A stretch of 64,000 nt of DNA from contig MU271166.1 of NCBI GenBank assembly GCA_021432605.1, positions 36,118 to 100,117 of the forward strand, read 5' to 3'. Source of the stretch: Coniochaeta sp. PMI_546 (taxonomy: Eukaryota > Ascomycota > Sordariomycetes > Coniochaetales > Coniochaetaceae). Both the position numbers and the translations under genes were made by a program. Under the pieces are notes generated by a model. The model saw nothing but the letters and a program-made list of their open reading frames with translations, made no database searches and had not been told where the DNA came from. This document shows positions 11,005-21,096 of the stretch, in pieces. Each line of letters begins with the position of its first letter. The stretch's first letter is position 1.

Positions 11005-11778
11005 ATGCAGCCAGCTCGCGCGTCATTACTCAGGAGCTTTCACACCCAATTTGCCTCATATTCGTGCGTCACAGCGCCGACCAACACAAGACTCATTACC
11101 AAACTTCTCGCCAAGGGAAGATCAAGCTCAGCCATTGATCGCCAGTCGTTTACCATGACGCACAAAACACAGGAACCAATAATCACCAGCATCTCAGACT
11201 TGCCTGTCGAGGAGGCGAAATGGGTTACTCTCAAGAAGATCGAGTATACAGATCAGGTCGGTAAAGCTCGCACCTGGGAAGCCGCTTCACGCAAGACACG
11301 TGGTAAAGCCGGCGTTGATGCCGTCGCGATGGGCAACATTCTTCTGCATCCGTCGCGCCCTCCATCGACCCTGGTGGTAATCCAGTACCGACCGCCACTA
11401 GATGCCTACACCGTTGAGTGGCCTGCCGGCCTGATTGATGCCGACGAGACCGCCGAGGAAGCTGCCGTCCGTGAGTTTAAGGAAGAGACAGGCTACGACT
11501 GCCGTGTCCTCAGCGTCAGCCCACCGCAGGCGGCCGATCCGGGCCTCAGTAATGCCAACATGCAGCTCGTGATGGTTGAGGTGAATCTCGGCGAAGGGGA
11601 TGAGGAGCCGGAGCAGCGCCTGGAGGACGGCGAGCACATTCAGCGCATAGTCGTGCCTCTCGCTGAGTTCTACGACCGTCTTGTGGACTACTCAAAACAG
11701 GAACGCATGATTGTGGCAGCCAAGCTCTTTCACTTTGCTGCAGGGATGCATTTTGCGCAGACACAGAAGTATCTTTAG
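11005..11778 (+). CDS. Nudix hydrolase, ADP-ribose pyrophosphatase type
   Basis: Single exon, 257 aa from the first ATG or 207 aa from the internal ATG at 11155. The Nudix box GLIDADE..REFKEETGY matches G-x5-E-x7-REUxEExGU and supplies the Mg-binding glutamates. Upstream, VEWPAGLIDAD and the strand pattern before it match the ADP-ribose/NDP-sugar pyrophosphatase group related to yeast Ysa1, which hydrolyses ADP-ribose to AMP and ribose 5-phosphate. The extra 50 N-terminal residues are rich in Arg, Ser and Ala, with no acidic residue until near the end, like a mitochondrial presequence. The gene could therefore give mitochondrial and cytosolic forms from alternative starts; this is inference. 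It converges with the GMC gene. Confidence 0.92.
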   Translation: MQPARASLLRSFHTQFASYSCVTAPTNTRLITKLLAKGRSSSAIDRQSFTMTHKTQEPIITSISDLPVEEAKWVTLKKIEYTDQVGKARTWEAASRKTRGKAGVDAVAMGNILLHPSRPPSTLVVIQYRPPLDAYTVEWPAGLIDADETAEEAAVREFKEETGYDCRVLSVSPPQAADPGLSNANMQLVMVEVNLGEGDEEPEQRLEDGEHIQRIVVPLAEFYDRLVDYSKQERMIVAAKLFHFAAGMHFAQTQKYL

Positions 11779-12141
11779 CTTGTAGTCTGTCAGCGGCAAG
11801 TGTGTATCCATGGCGCCCGGGCGGAGACAATCTCGGCAAGACAAGCAAGTTCAGCTAGACCAGTTAGGTTCCTAGGTGACTTAAACTACGGGCAAAAGCT
11901 AACGGAATCGAATCACATGCGTTGTGCATCACCGAGCCTCCTATCATTCCGTGCCAGTTTGTCTGCGCTAAGGATCTCGCCAACGGCTCATGCTTTGGAA
12001 AGAAGTGTCGCGTTACCCACGGACTAGAGTATACGTTCCATTAACCTGTAGTGCCTACGACATGCCCTCATAGCCTTCAAGGATGAAGATAACCCTCAAG
12101 TTTGCTGCTACCATTACCGCGCAGCTCGAGATGCAGCTGTT
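11779..12141. other. Convergent 3' spacer
   Basis: About 360 bp between the tails of the Nudix (+) and GMC (-) genes. Nothing beyond expected transcript ends is seen. Confidence 0.5.
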
Positions 12142-14197
12142 TCAAGCGTCGTTCAAAATATCCTTCGAAGCCTTTTCGCTGATAAGGAATGTCGACATGA
12201 CTGGGAAAGCACCTGGTGGGGTGGGGAACACGCTCCCATCAACGACTCGGAGGCTGTCAACGCCACGTACCCGGAACTTGGAGTCCAAGACCGAAAGATC
12301 GTCATTGTTTGCTCCAATGGCACATGTACCTGACGCGTGGTGGCCAAATGCTTGGTCTCTGATCCATTGCTCGTCGGAGCTGGCGCAGCTTGCTAGACCG
12401 CTGGCAGCAGCACAGAGAGGAGGTTCTGTCGGGGTTATAGGTCCATAAGAGTTGGAGACATTGACGTAGACACTGCGACCCCAAGCAACGGCATCTGACA
12501 TCGCTCGTAGATCGTTTTGCCCGTTCTCTTGAAAATAGTTGAAGTTGATATCTGGCATATCTCTCGGGTTGCTGGAACGCAGCTTAACGACTCCTGCCCG
12601 ATTCTGCGGGTACATCTTTACCATGGACAGACCAAAGGTCCCTGGCGGGTCGGCCGGCATATTGACAAATGCGTCAAATCTCCAGTAGCCTCGGAAGGCG
12701 TAAGGTATAGCAAATACGAGCAAGTCGACCTCGCCATTGCTTGAGTGATTGGACTTGAGCATAAAGGCGTTGGTGTTGAATGCCGCTCTCGCATATGGAC
12801 CACGACCCTGGAGCCAAGCCTTGACACAAGGGTCCCCAGGACTGCCGAGGGTACATATTGGGTCACCAGGTTCAGGGATTGACTCGAAGGGCTTCTTCGC
12901 AACGCCCACGACCGGCAGTTCCGGGTTGTCCTGGAGACGTCGACCAACGCCCGGAAGGTCCACGACAGCTGATATGTTCAGCTTTGCGAGATCTTTCTTT
13001 GGCCCGATGCCACTGAGTTGAAGGAGCTGGGGGGTGTTGAAGACGCCTCCGCTGAGAATTACCTCCATCGTTGCCATTGCTCGGCGCAGCGTTCCGGCGG
13101 TTGCCGGATCGTAGCGCGGATCTCCGCTATACATGCTCTTGCCCTGTAAGTACTCCACGCCGATAGCCCGTGGTCTCTTAGCTGCATGCTTGTCAAGCAG
13201 GATCCTGGTAACAAGACTATTGACACTGAGCGTTAGTGGATACTTCCTCGAACCGTCGGCCCGCGTGGCATTGAGTGTGGCCAAGACAATATCCCTAGCG
13301 CTAAATCGACGCCAAAACTCGGTGGCATGGTAAGGCAGCCCGAACAAGCCTTGGGCCTTGTCCCGCACTGGGCTGTTATTATTGATATCACGAGTGACGA
13401 AGGACAAGGTCTGGCCCGGGTCGGCTCCTAGCGAGGATACCATGGACTTGAGAACGTCTGTTAAACCAGGGTTATCGACGTAGATAGTACCATTATTGCC
13501 ATTAGTGTCCAGGTAACCATTGAATCCATGACCTGGAGTCCCTACCCGCAGATAGTGATTCCGTTCGATTCGTTTGAAGATCTGCCGAAGAGCATCGGAA
13601 CTGAGTGATATGTGTCAGCAGTGTAGTGGTTTGCAAACACAGAAGGTACATTTGCCCGCCAAAGACCGGACAGACCACGTACCTCCACGTCCTGTCACCA
13701 GTCAGAGTACCTATCGAGTCCCAGTAGCTTTCGCTCGGAAGCATCGTGGCCGCAGCGTTAATGACGGAGCTGCCGCCAAGTGTGGCACCTCGAGGGTAGT
13801 AAACCCCCAGCAGCGTCGCATCAGCAGGCGCTGAGGAGCCGTTTCCAACCCAGAGCGATCCATCGGCTCGTTTCCAAGTAAGATGGTTGTTCCGCAACGC
13901 CTGCGTATCGTTGGAGTAGAGCTTTACATAAAAGTCCCACCGGTTAGTCACCTGGGGAAAGCCAATGGACAGTATCTGAGTTGAGATGTCCAGGCTCTGG
14001 TCGTCGCCTGCCTCTAGGAGCAGTACTGAGTGTCCTGCCTTGGCGAGATTCGACGCTACGGGAGCGCCCCCGGGCCCGCTCCCGACAACGATATAATCGT
14101 ATGTCTCAGCATCTTGGTGTCCGCCTGCCGTAGCGGGAGAATGAATAGCCAGGACACACAATATGGCTGCAACGGCACCCAGAACACGGTGAGACAT
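12142..14197 (-). CDS. Secreted GMC (AA3-type) FAD oxidoreductase
   Basis: Two exons, 14197–13683 and 13600–12142, with an 82-bp intron (GTACGT..CTCAG), 657 aa. Residues 1–24 form a signal peptide. The FAD-binding motif YDYIVVGSGPGGAPVASN lies at about 34–50, followed by LLLEAGDD. The second GMC signature is YYPRGATLGGSSVINAAATM. The C-terminal active-site segment GHHASGTCAIG carries the conserved His (about 592–593). GMC enzymes oxidise alcohols or sugars with FAD and pass electrons to oxygen or quinones. The last motif, FPTPPGAFPVMST, lacks the usual second catalytic His or Asn at the expected place, so substrate and even activity are uncertain. A TATTTATA box on the minus strand at 14280–14287 lies about 85 bp upstream of the ATG. 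It is the first of three minus-strand genes whose other members are an aldolase-like protein and GH94. Confidence 0.93.
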
Positions 14198-14972
14198 GGA
14201 GCTCCTGCCGTTTCAGGGTCGAAATGAGATAAAGAACCCGAAACTGCTCCCTCGTCGCGCTCTCGACCACCGTTGGTTCTATAAATACTGCCTGAGACAC
14301 TTGCATGTTGGACTGGAGCAGGTTGTGCAGAGGCCCCAGGCATGTAGTTGCACTGCTCGGAAGGGTGCCGGAGCATTAGCCTGCAGCACGACCCAGTCGA
14401 GCGCATCAATAGTAACAGGCTATGAAGCTGCATACCCCGCCTACATATGCAGGGCGAGTAACGACGATAGCATGCTCCATCAGTTTTGCCCTCTGACATT
14501 GGCCAACCGCTCCCGCCGCGCCGATACAGGGCACTTTTTCAGCAAACAAAGCGAATGCACGCACGGTCCCAACCGCCAGCACCAGGCATGAGTTCGTCAA
14601 CCAATGGAGCTCCTGAAGCACACTCCTGGAGATTTTTCATGGTGCTCCACGTCCAGACTGCCTCATGGGCTGCCAAAATAAAGCTTCACTGGCTACGGCC
14701 GAGGTGAGATGGTAGGGTTCTTGCAAGGTAAGAAACGACAGAAAACTGCAAAATAGCATTGTGCCAAGAAGGCAATCATCTGCAGATTTTCTAGCAATGC
14801 TACACAATTCCCTACCCAAAACTTGTACACAGCGGGATCAAGTGTGGTCTGCACTAGCCTTGACAGGTCTTCTCATCAAATATAGGCTGACTCGGTGTGG
14901 GCGCCTGGTCGTTACGGCGTTTCGCTGATAACATGGTGTCATCAGTGCACCGTAAGCTTCGAGTGTAGGGCA
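14198..14972. other. Promoter region of GMC gene and 3' region of aldolase gene
   Basis: About 775 bp. Apart from the TATA-like box at 14280–14287, no feature is recognised. Confidence 0.5.
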
Positions 14973-15922
14973 CTACCCAAGGAAGCTGCCGTGTGTCTTG
15001 GCTAGCTGCTCATCGTAGTAAGGCTGGAATGCCAGCCAACCCTTTTCCTCAGTACCAACCTGCGTATAAGAGAAAGCGGCTTCGTCGTCGCTGATTAGTA
15101 TCTTTCGGTATCCCGGCTTGTCACTGCAGGCAGCGTCAACGAGCAGCTGTGCGTGGCAAGTCCTCTCCAGGCTGAGGAACCAGAAGGCGGCGGAGTCGAC
15201 CGAGCTGCCGCACGTCAGCAGGCCGTGGTTCTGTAAGATAACGGCCTTACCACCTCCAAGGGCCTTGGCAATGCGTTTTCCTTCCTCTCTGTCAAGGACA
15301 ATACCGCCAAAGTTGTCGTAGACGGCGTGACTCTTGTAGAAGCGCAGAGCATCTTGGGTCATCATGTCCAGTTCCCGGCCAAACACGGAAAAGGCTTTCC
15401 CGTGAACACTGTGGGCGTGACATGCTGCGTGGACGTCAGGGCGGGCCTTGTGGATTTCGGAATGAATGGCGAATGCAGCGGCATTGATAGGTTCGTCGCC
15501 GTCGACAACCTCACCAGCTTCGTTTACGAGAATGAGGTCCGAGACCTTGATCTGGCTGAAATGCATGGAAAGAGGGTTGAGCCCTGTATGATTGGTTTCC
15601 AAACCATCAGTACAATGCTCGCAAAGGCGTCACAGGCGGATATTTTGAGCAGACGAGAGGGAGATGACCAACAGAAATGATCTGTAAGAACCGGATCGCG
15701 CACGGAGATGTGGCCAGCGACTCCCTCGTCGAAACCACGGTCGGCAAAGACGCGGAACGCGGCTGCCAGGTGCTGCTTGCGATAGATGCGCTCTCCCTCG
15801 AGGGTCTTGAACTTTGGATACGATCTTATCCTCAAGTGCTTGCCCGACGCGGTCTTGCCAAGGGCGCCGGTCTTCTGATTCTCTGCCGAGTCCTGGTCAA
15901 AGACGGCAAGTGCTGGAGCCAT
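14973..15922 (-). CDS. Class II aldolase/adducin-family protein
   Basis: Two exons, 15922–15673 and 15583–14973, with an 89-bp intron (GTTGGT..TACAG), about 286 aa. The splice restores DHFWLNPLSMHFSQIKVSDLILVN, typical of the family. The zinc-binding HxH is in CHAHSVHGKAF (His139 and His141), and a further His is in ILQNHGLL. No signal peptide is present, so a cytosolic enzyme is expected. Bacterial relatives (fuculose- and ribulose-phosphate aldolases/epimerases) act on sugar phosphates; the fungal group has no firmly established substrate. The start is fixed by an in-frame stop just upstream. It sits between the secreted GMC enzyme and GH94 on the same strand, so a role in sugar-acid or sugar-phosphate catabolism is plausible but not shown. 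Confidence 0.92.
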
Positions 15923-17826
15923 GGCCGCAGAGGCACTAGACTCGCGCGTTGTTGACTAATGCGGCCCTCTGGCGATTGTGTATGTAGCCACCAAGAAGTC
16001 TTCGACAGACAGAGGGTACGAAGTCATGGTGCCGAACGAGGGTCGTGTGAGGGAGGAGGCCGTCAGCACTTGGGCCGGTGTCGGAAAAGTGGGAGATGCG
16101 GGGAAGCGCGACCAGATTGAGCAGCCCACTGTGGCAGCTAGTCTGCCATAGGATGACAGCAGGTGTGAACTGTGTGTATTTCGTTTCCAATGCGGAGATT
16201 CAAGGTGGGAGCTTGATGCTTCTGTGGTAGGCTGCTGCTGCCGCCATGGTTGTTGGAGGGAAACTGTTAATTGCCCAGAAACTGCCGCACCTGAGACGGG
16301 ACTCATCGATGGGGTTCTCGTGGACTGTGCGCGCCTTGCTGCCCGGGCCGTTCCGAGAATTTTGGCAGAGAGCTGGTCCCGCTCTCGCGAGGGATATCGA
16401 TCTGTTTTGCCCCCTTCCAGCCGATCAATGTATGCTTTATCTTCCATCACCCCGTCTATCACCATCTCACAAGGGCTATGATGTGAACGAGGCATGGTTG
16501 GGGCCTCGCCAAAATGAACAAACGCACCTTCTCAAGCCCATCTGCAGACCGATCGATGTTCATCTTGACAACTCTTCCTAACAAAGGTACCTACTGCAAA
16601 AGGTACGCAGCCATCGCTGGCCACCCCGGCGGTAAGCAGGCTCGTCAATCGCGAGTGTCACGAGGAGCATTTTCTTCCACGATCGACCCACGAATCTGCT
16701 CCCCTTGACGATATCCGAAAACGGACCAAGGATCGCCCTAATGGCGAGTACGTGAAGGCGATAACAACGTTTGTCAGGGTTCCACTGTCTTAAATTGTCG
16801 CCCATCTTGGTACACTACTGTACGATTTTTCCACCACAAGTTGTCGCTGCGCACCAAGTCAGATTTGCTAGGTCGCAACTTGCTAGGGCGCCAACTGCTC
16901 TCGCTCCTGGCCCAGAGTTCGTTCTGTGCAACTCGTACATTGCAGCAAAGTCTAGGGTCCGTTAGGCGGCAAGTATCGCAAGCCCTCCAAACCTTCCGAC
17001 ATTCGCACAGGCAGGTCGACTCTTACTTTAGGATGCGCCCAAGATAATTCATCGGACTCTCGTCTGTCGTCGCCTCGGTTCCATTTTTCAACATCAGACA
17101 AACTTCGATACTTTGGGGTCCTACGACAAGTCGGCAAGAGCCCTGGATCGCACCCGTACAAGTCTTGCATTTGGATCGGCACATGTTCAGACGCAACTCG
17201 ACATGAGGCTCAGGTGGACAAGGGTTCGGGTTAAGCTTGACTCCTGGCAGCTAAAGCATGGCAGGCTATCAACATTCAAGATTATTAGAAACTGTCTCCA
17301 CGCGCCGCAGAGCTCACGGCTGTTCAATTGTCATCGAGGACGTGCGATGCTCAGTAGATGATGCCTACGTGGATTCGATGCAGGTACTTAGTCGTTGTCC
17401 CTATCCTTGGATCGTGCTTTGGCACATTGTTAGACAATACAGCACGCGTGGATGCGGATCAGTATTCCTTCTTCAGTTACAGTTGTCGTTATGGTTTGTG
17501 ACTACCACTCAGAAAGTCAAGCTCGATCACCGAGAACTTCTGATGGGTCGTTGTTGCTGGGAAGGTGACCGGTCGATGCCCACATACGGAAAATGGACGC
17601 AAACGGCAGGTCTCGTCAGGTAGGAGAGGAGTGTGTTCGCTCACTGACCAGTTCACCCCAAACTCATATATCTATGTAAGGAAGCGCCCATGGCCCCAAC
17701 AGTCGTGACCAGCCTCAGATCCCCTTGCCGAGGCGGTCGTGCTTTTCTTCGCTTAGCCCTCGACGTCATTCTCGTCATGGCCGACCATATGACTCACAAA
17801 TTGCGAACTGAGGTGCAGGCCTAGGT
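15923..17826. other. Gene-poor region upstream of aldolase gene
   Basis: About 1.9 kb. It contains a 179-codon minus-strand frame (15956–16495) and several smaller ones, none with a recognisable motif. The part next to 15923 must hold the aldolase promoter. No repeat or RNA gene was recognised. Confidence 0.4.
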
Positions 17827-20274
17827 TCAGGAACCCTGCCCATCCCGGGGTACTTGCACTTCGAGCTCGTATGTTGTTCCAGTCCTAATACCCGTAAGCT
17901 TCGCGTCTGGCAAGATACGGCCTTGGTATTTGACAGTGACTGTTTGCACATCGTCACGGCGCACATCGAGTACGATCTCGGCTCCACGGAACAGACGAGT
18001 GATTTGCATATGGTGCCAGTGCGAGGGCATTTGTGGGCGCACTAGCATGCCGTCAGCAACACCACGTAGCCCGCACAGCCCCTCGACGAAGCAACGATAG
18101 GCCCAGGACACCGTCCCGGTGTTGAAGAGTTGGCTTGATCGGCCTGCAGTGCGAGGCAGTTCTTTCCAGGCCCCGCGGTAGTAGTTGGGGACGTAGATTG
18201 GCAGCTGACCGCGTTGGCGGTAGTCGGCCTCGCTGGGACCGGGAATCAACTGGCGGAGCAGCTTGTACGCCCGATCGCTCTCGCCGATAGTGTACAGGCT
18301 GTAGATGTAGAACACAGCCGCGTGGTTGTATACCGAGCCGTTCTCTCCCTGGCCCGGGAACTTCTGCGTAACGCGCCCGATGTCCTCCCTCATGCCGCTG
18401 TATGGCGGCGCGAACATGAGGACTCCGAATGGGGTGCTCAGCTGCTCGTCCACCTGAGCCATCATCTTGGCTCGCTGCTCGGGACTTGCTGCGGCGCCGC
18501 CCAAGATAGACCATGCCTGCGGGTTCAACCAGATCCGGCCTTCACTATCCCGCTTTGTACCAAAGATGACGCCATCATCTGTAATGCCTCGAGCAAACCA
18601 GTCACCGTCCCAGAAATGTTCGTTAGCTGCCTTGTTAACCTCGTCAGCACCTGCGCGGTACTTTGCCGCGATCTCTGTCTGTCCTTGTTGCTCGCATACG
18701 GCGGCCCACAAGTTGAGTGCATAGCCCGTTGCCACGGTGAGCCAACCCGACACACCCTTGCCCTTGTAGCCGACCATGTTCATCGGATCGCACCAGTCTC
18801 CCTGCGCGATGTAGCTCAGACCCCTCTCGTCCCGCGCCGAGCTCGACAGCAGCCAATCCATGGCACGACTCAGCCTCTCAGACACGGTGTAGCTGTCGCC
18901 ATTCGCAGTCCCGACGCTTTCTTCTAGAATGCCGTAGTCGCCCGTCTCAGACAAGTACACGTCGAGTGCTACCGGTAGCCAGACACAATGGTCGGTATGC
19001 GGCACTTGGTTGATGTATTTCAGCTCAGCGCCTTCGACAAGCAAGATCCCGTCTGGCATGGCACCAGTTTTCTCCTGTTGGCTCAGTGCAGTGATCAGTG
19101 CCTTGCGCGTCACCTCTGGCTTGATGAAACTCATCCCCATGTTGTCCTGCAGATAGTTGCGCGTCTGAGGGTCTGTCGTGAGACGGTTGACGTCGCCGTG
19201 GTAGTATGCTTGGCGAGGAAGCCAGTTGTTGATGAAGTTATCCAACTCCTTGTCAGGGCTGTTGATCCTTAGACAGCCGCTGCCCTGCTCAATGTACGCA
19301 GCATAGTCACGGGCAGCAATGGCAAACCCATTCTCACTCAGATACTTGGCCCGAACGCCCCGGATCTCCTCGTCGTCGACAGCAGGGCCAAACAGGAACC
19401 GGAAATTGCGACACTCGCTGTCGCCCAATGCTACCCGATACTGGACGGCTGCCGTGGGTGTCTCGTAGATGGCATCGCTTTTCCCCATGTTCGGCTCCTG
19501 TATTGACGATGGGAAATGCAGGCCCCCTTCACCCTCGAAAGCATCCTGTCTTGCTTCCCATGCGTCTGGCTGTGTCTCGCAGAGGAAGTAAGTTTTGTCT
19601 TTCAGTGACTTGTTCTTGAAATAGTCAGCCGCCTTCTGGTACGGTGTGATGCTACTAGCGACCACACCGCCAAGGTCCGGGCGGAACACGGCTGACTGGT
19701 TCATCCACGAGAGGTAGCCGATCGGGAAGTACGGGTACACGCTGATCTTGCGTGGTCGGCCAGACACGTTGGAAACGCGGACAGTCCAGAGCTCAACCAC
19801 GTCTCTGGTCGGCAGTCCGACGGTCATCTCAACACGGATGCCCAAGTGCTCAACTGTCCACGAGATGTCGCTCTTGCCCGGCGAGAACACAAACTTCTCG
19901 ACACGAGCCCTGACAGGCTCGTACGGGGCAGAAAACAGCTGGCCAGACTCCTCGTCCTTGATGTAAACGAATCGACCCGGGTGGTGGGCGTAGTAGCCCT
20001 GCTCCGGCTGCATAAAGGTCCGCATCTCCAGGTTGGGAGCCTTTGCGTACTTGGCGGGTTCAGGCTGCATGAACTGCGCCGTGGCATAACCGCGACAAGT
20101 GATCTGAATGAGTGGATGAGGGAGTTAGCCGTCGTGAAATATTCACTACCAAACATCGGTGTTATAATTCACCTGAACCATCATCTTCTGGTTCCAGAGG
20201 AATGCTCCGGCCAACGGCAGGCTGGTTGGAGACGTGAGCTCATAGCGGTTGCCATCGTCGGTTGGGCCGAGCAT
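17827..20274 (-). CDS. GH94 phosphorylase, probably cellobionic acid phosphorylase
   Basis: Two exons, 20274–20173 and 20103–17827, with a 69-bp intron (GTGAAT..TTCAG), 792 aa. The protein has no signal peptide, so it is intracellular. GH94 enzymes cleave beta-glucosides with phosphate to give glucose 1-phosphate. Visible family segments are [51 protein letters not shown], and [20 protein letters not shown]. The catalytic Asp is expected in GDWCD (about residues 469–473). Length and the [10 protein letters not shown] motif match the NdvB-type cellobionic acid phosphorylases known from Xanthomonas and Neurospora, which convert cellobionate plus phosphate to glucose 1-phosphate and gluconate. 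A CGG..CCG inverted repeat lies about 86–110 bp upstream of the start. Cellobionate as substrate is inferred from similarity and not proven. Confidence 0.93.
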
Positions 20275-21096
20275 TCTTGAGAGAACGGTCTGCTTCTGCT
20301 GAGCGGATTGACTGTGCGGTGGTGTTCCCTTGGCTGGTTATCACTCGTGCTGGTGTTTTCGGATATTCACTTTTGGAATATCCGTGATTAGATTCAATCG
20401 TGCCAGAATTTTCGACTGTCTTCAGGTCGACACGGGCTTGAATGCCTGGTTAATCCTCTAATGCAGAAGCTGACCGCCCTTTGGAATCAATTGTTGGGGG
20501 TCGCCCGTGGGTTTTAACTAATTAGGATCTCTTACACGGACCGTGTTGCCGAAACTGGCGTTGTTTGGGCGGCGCATCGTTTGGGGGCCAGGAGAACGCC
20601 GCAATACAGTGCCAAGTGGCCCGGAGGATCTGGAATCAGCGCGCCAACCAGATCTCAGCACGCTAATAATGAATTCATGACTTTTGTACGGACTCCTGTG
20701 GGCGCCCTTGCCGTGAATCAACCCTGGAGAGCCGTTGAGGACACAGGTCAATCTCCAGGGAAAAGAGCCACGAGTAAGTCTCGCATGTTGGAGAGCAGGC
20801 CCTTGTTCATATGATGTGACATTTCAACAAGAGACAATGGATGAGAATCGTCGAAAGGAGTGCCGAGAAATTGCCAAGACGGCCTGAAATTGCATGCATG
20901 ACTCTACCAGATGACTGCACTGAGCCGAAATCCGATGAAACGGGACGCCAAGTTCAAAGTATGCTCAGTCTCGCTATCAGAAATCTGTCTTTGTCTTGGT
21001 TTGTCAATAAAGCCCCCGTACCAGGCGTAGCGACACCACAATTTCAGATCGCTAACTTGGCCATACCGGCCAGCTCTCAAGTAGACTCACGGCAAG
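20275..21096. other. GH94 promoter region and tyrosinase 3' spacer
   Basis: About 820 bp. It contains the inverted repeat at 20360–20384. No coding sequence is supported. Confidence 0.5.
20360..20384. promoter_or_regulatory. CGGATATTC..GAATATCCG inverted repeat upstream of GH94
   Basis: Perfect 9-bp arms (20360–20368 and 20376–20384) are separated by 7 nt. Each arm begins with CGG, the half-site bound by fungal Zn2Cys6 activators. It sits about 86–110 bp upstream of the GH94 ATG, a good distance for an activator site. The identity of any binding factor is unknown. Confidence 0.5.

Noticed and set aside
15956-16495. 179-codon minus-strand open frame upstream of the aldolase gene
   Set aside because: Low-complexity Ser/Thr/Pro content and no recognisable domain; probably promoter-region DNA that happens to be open.
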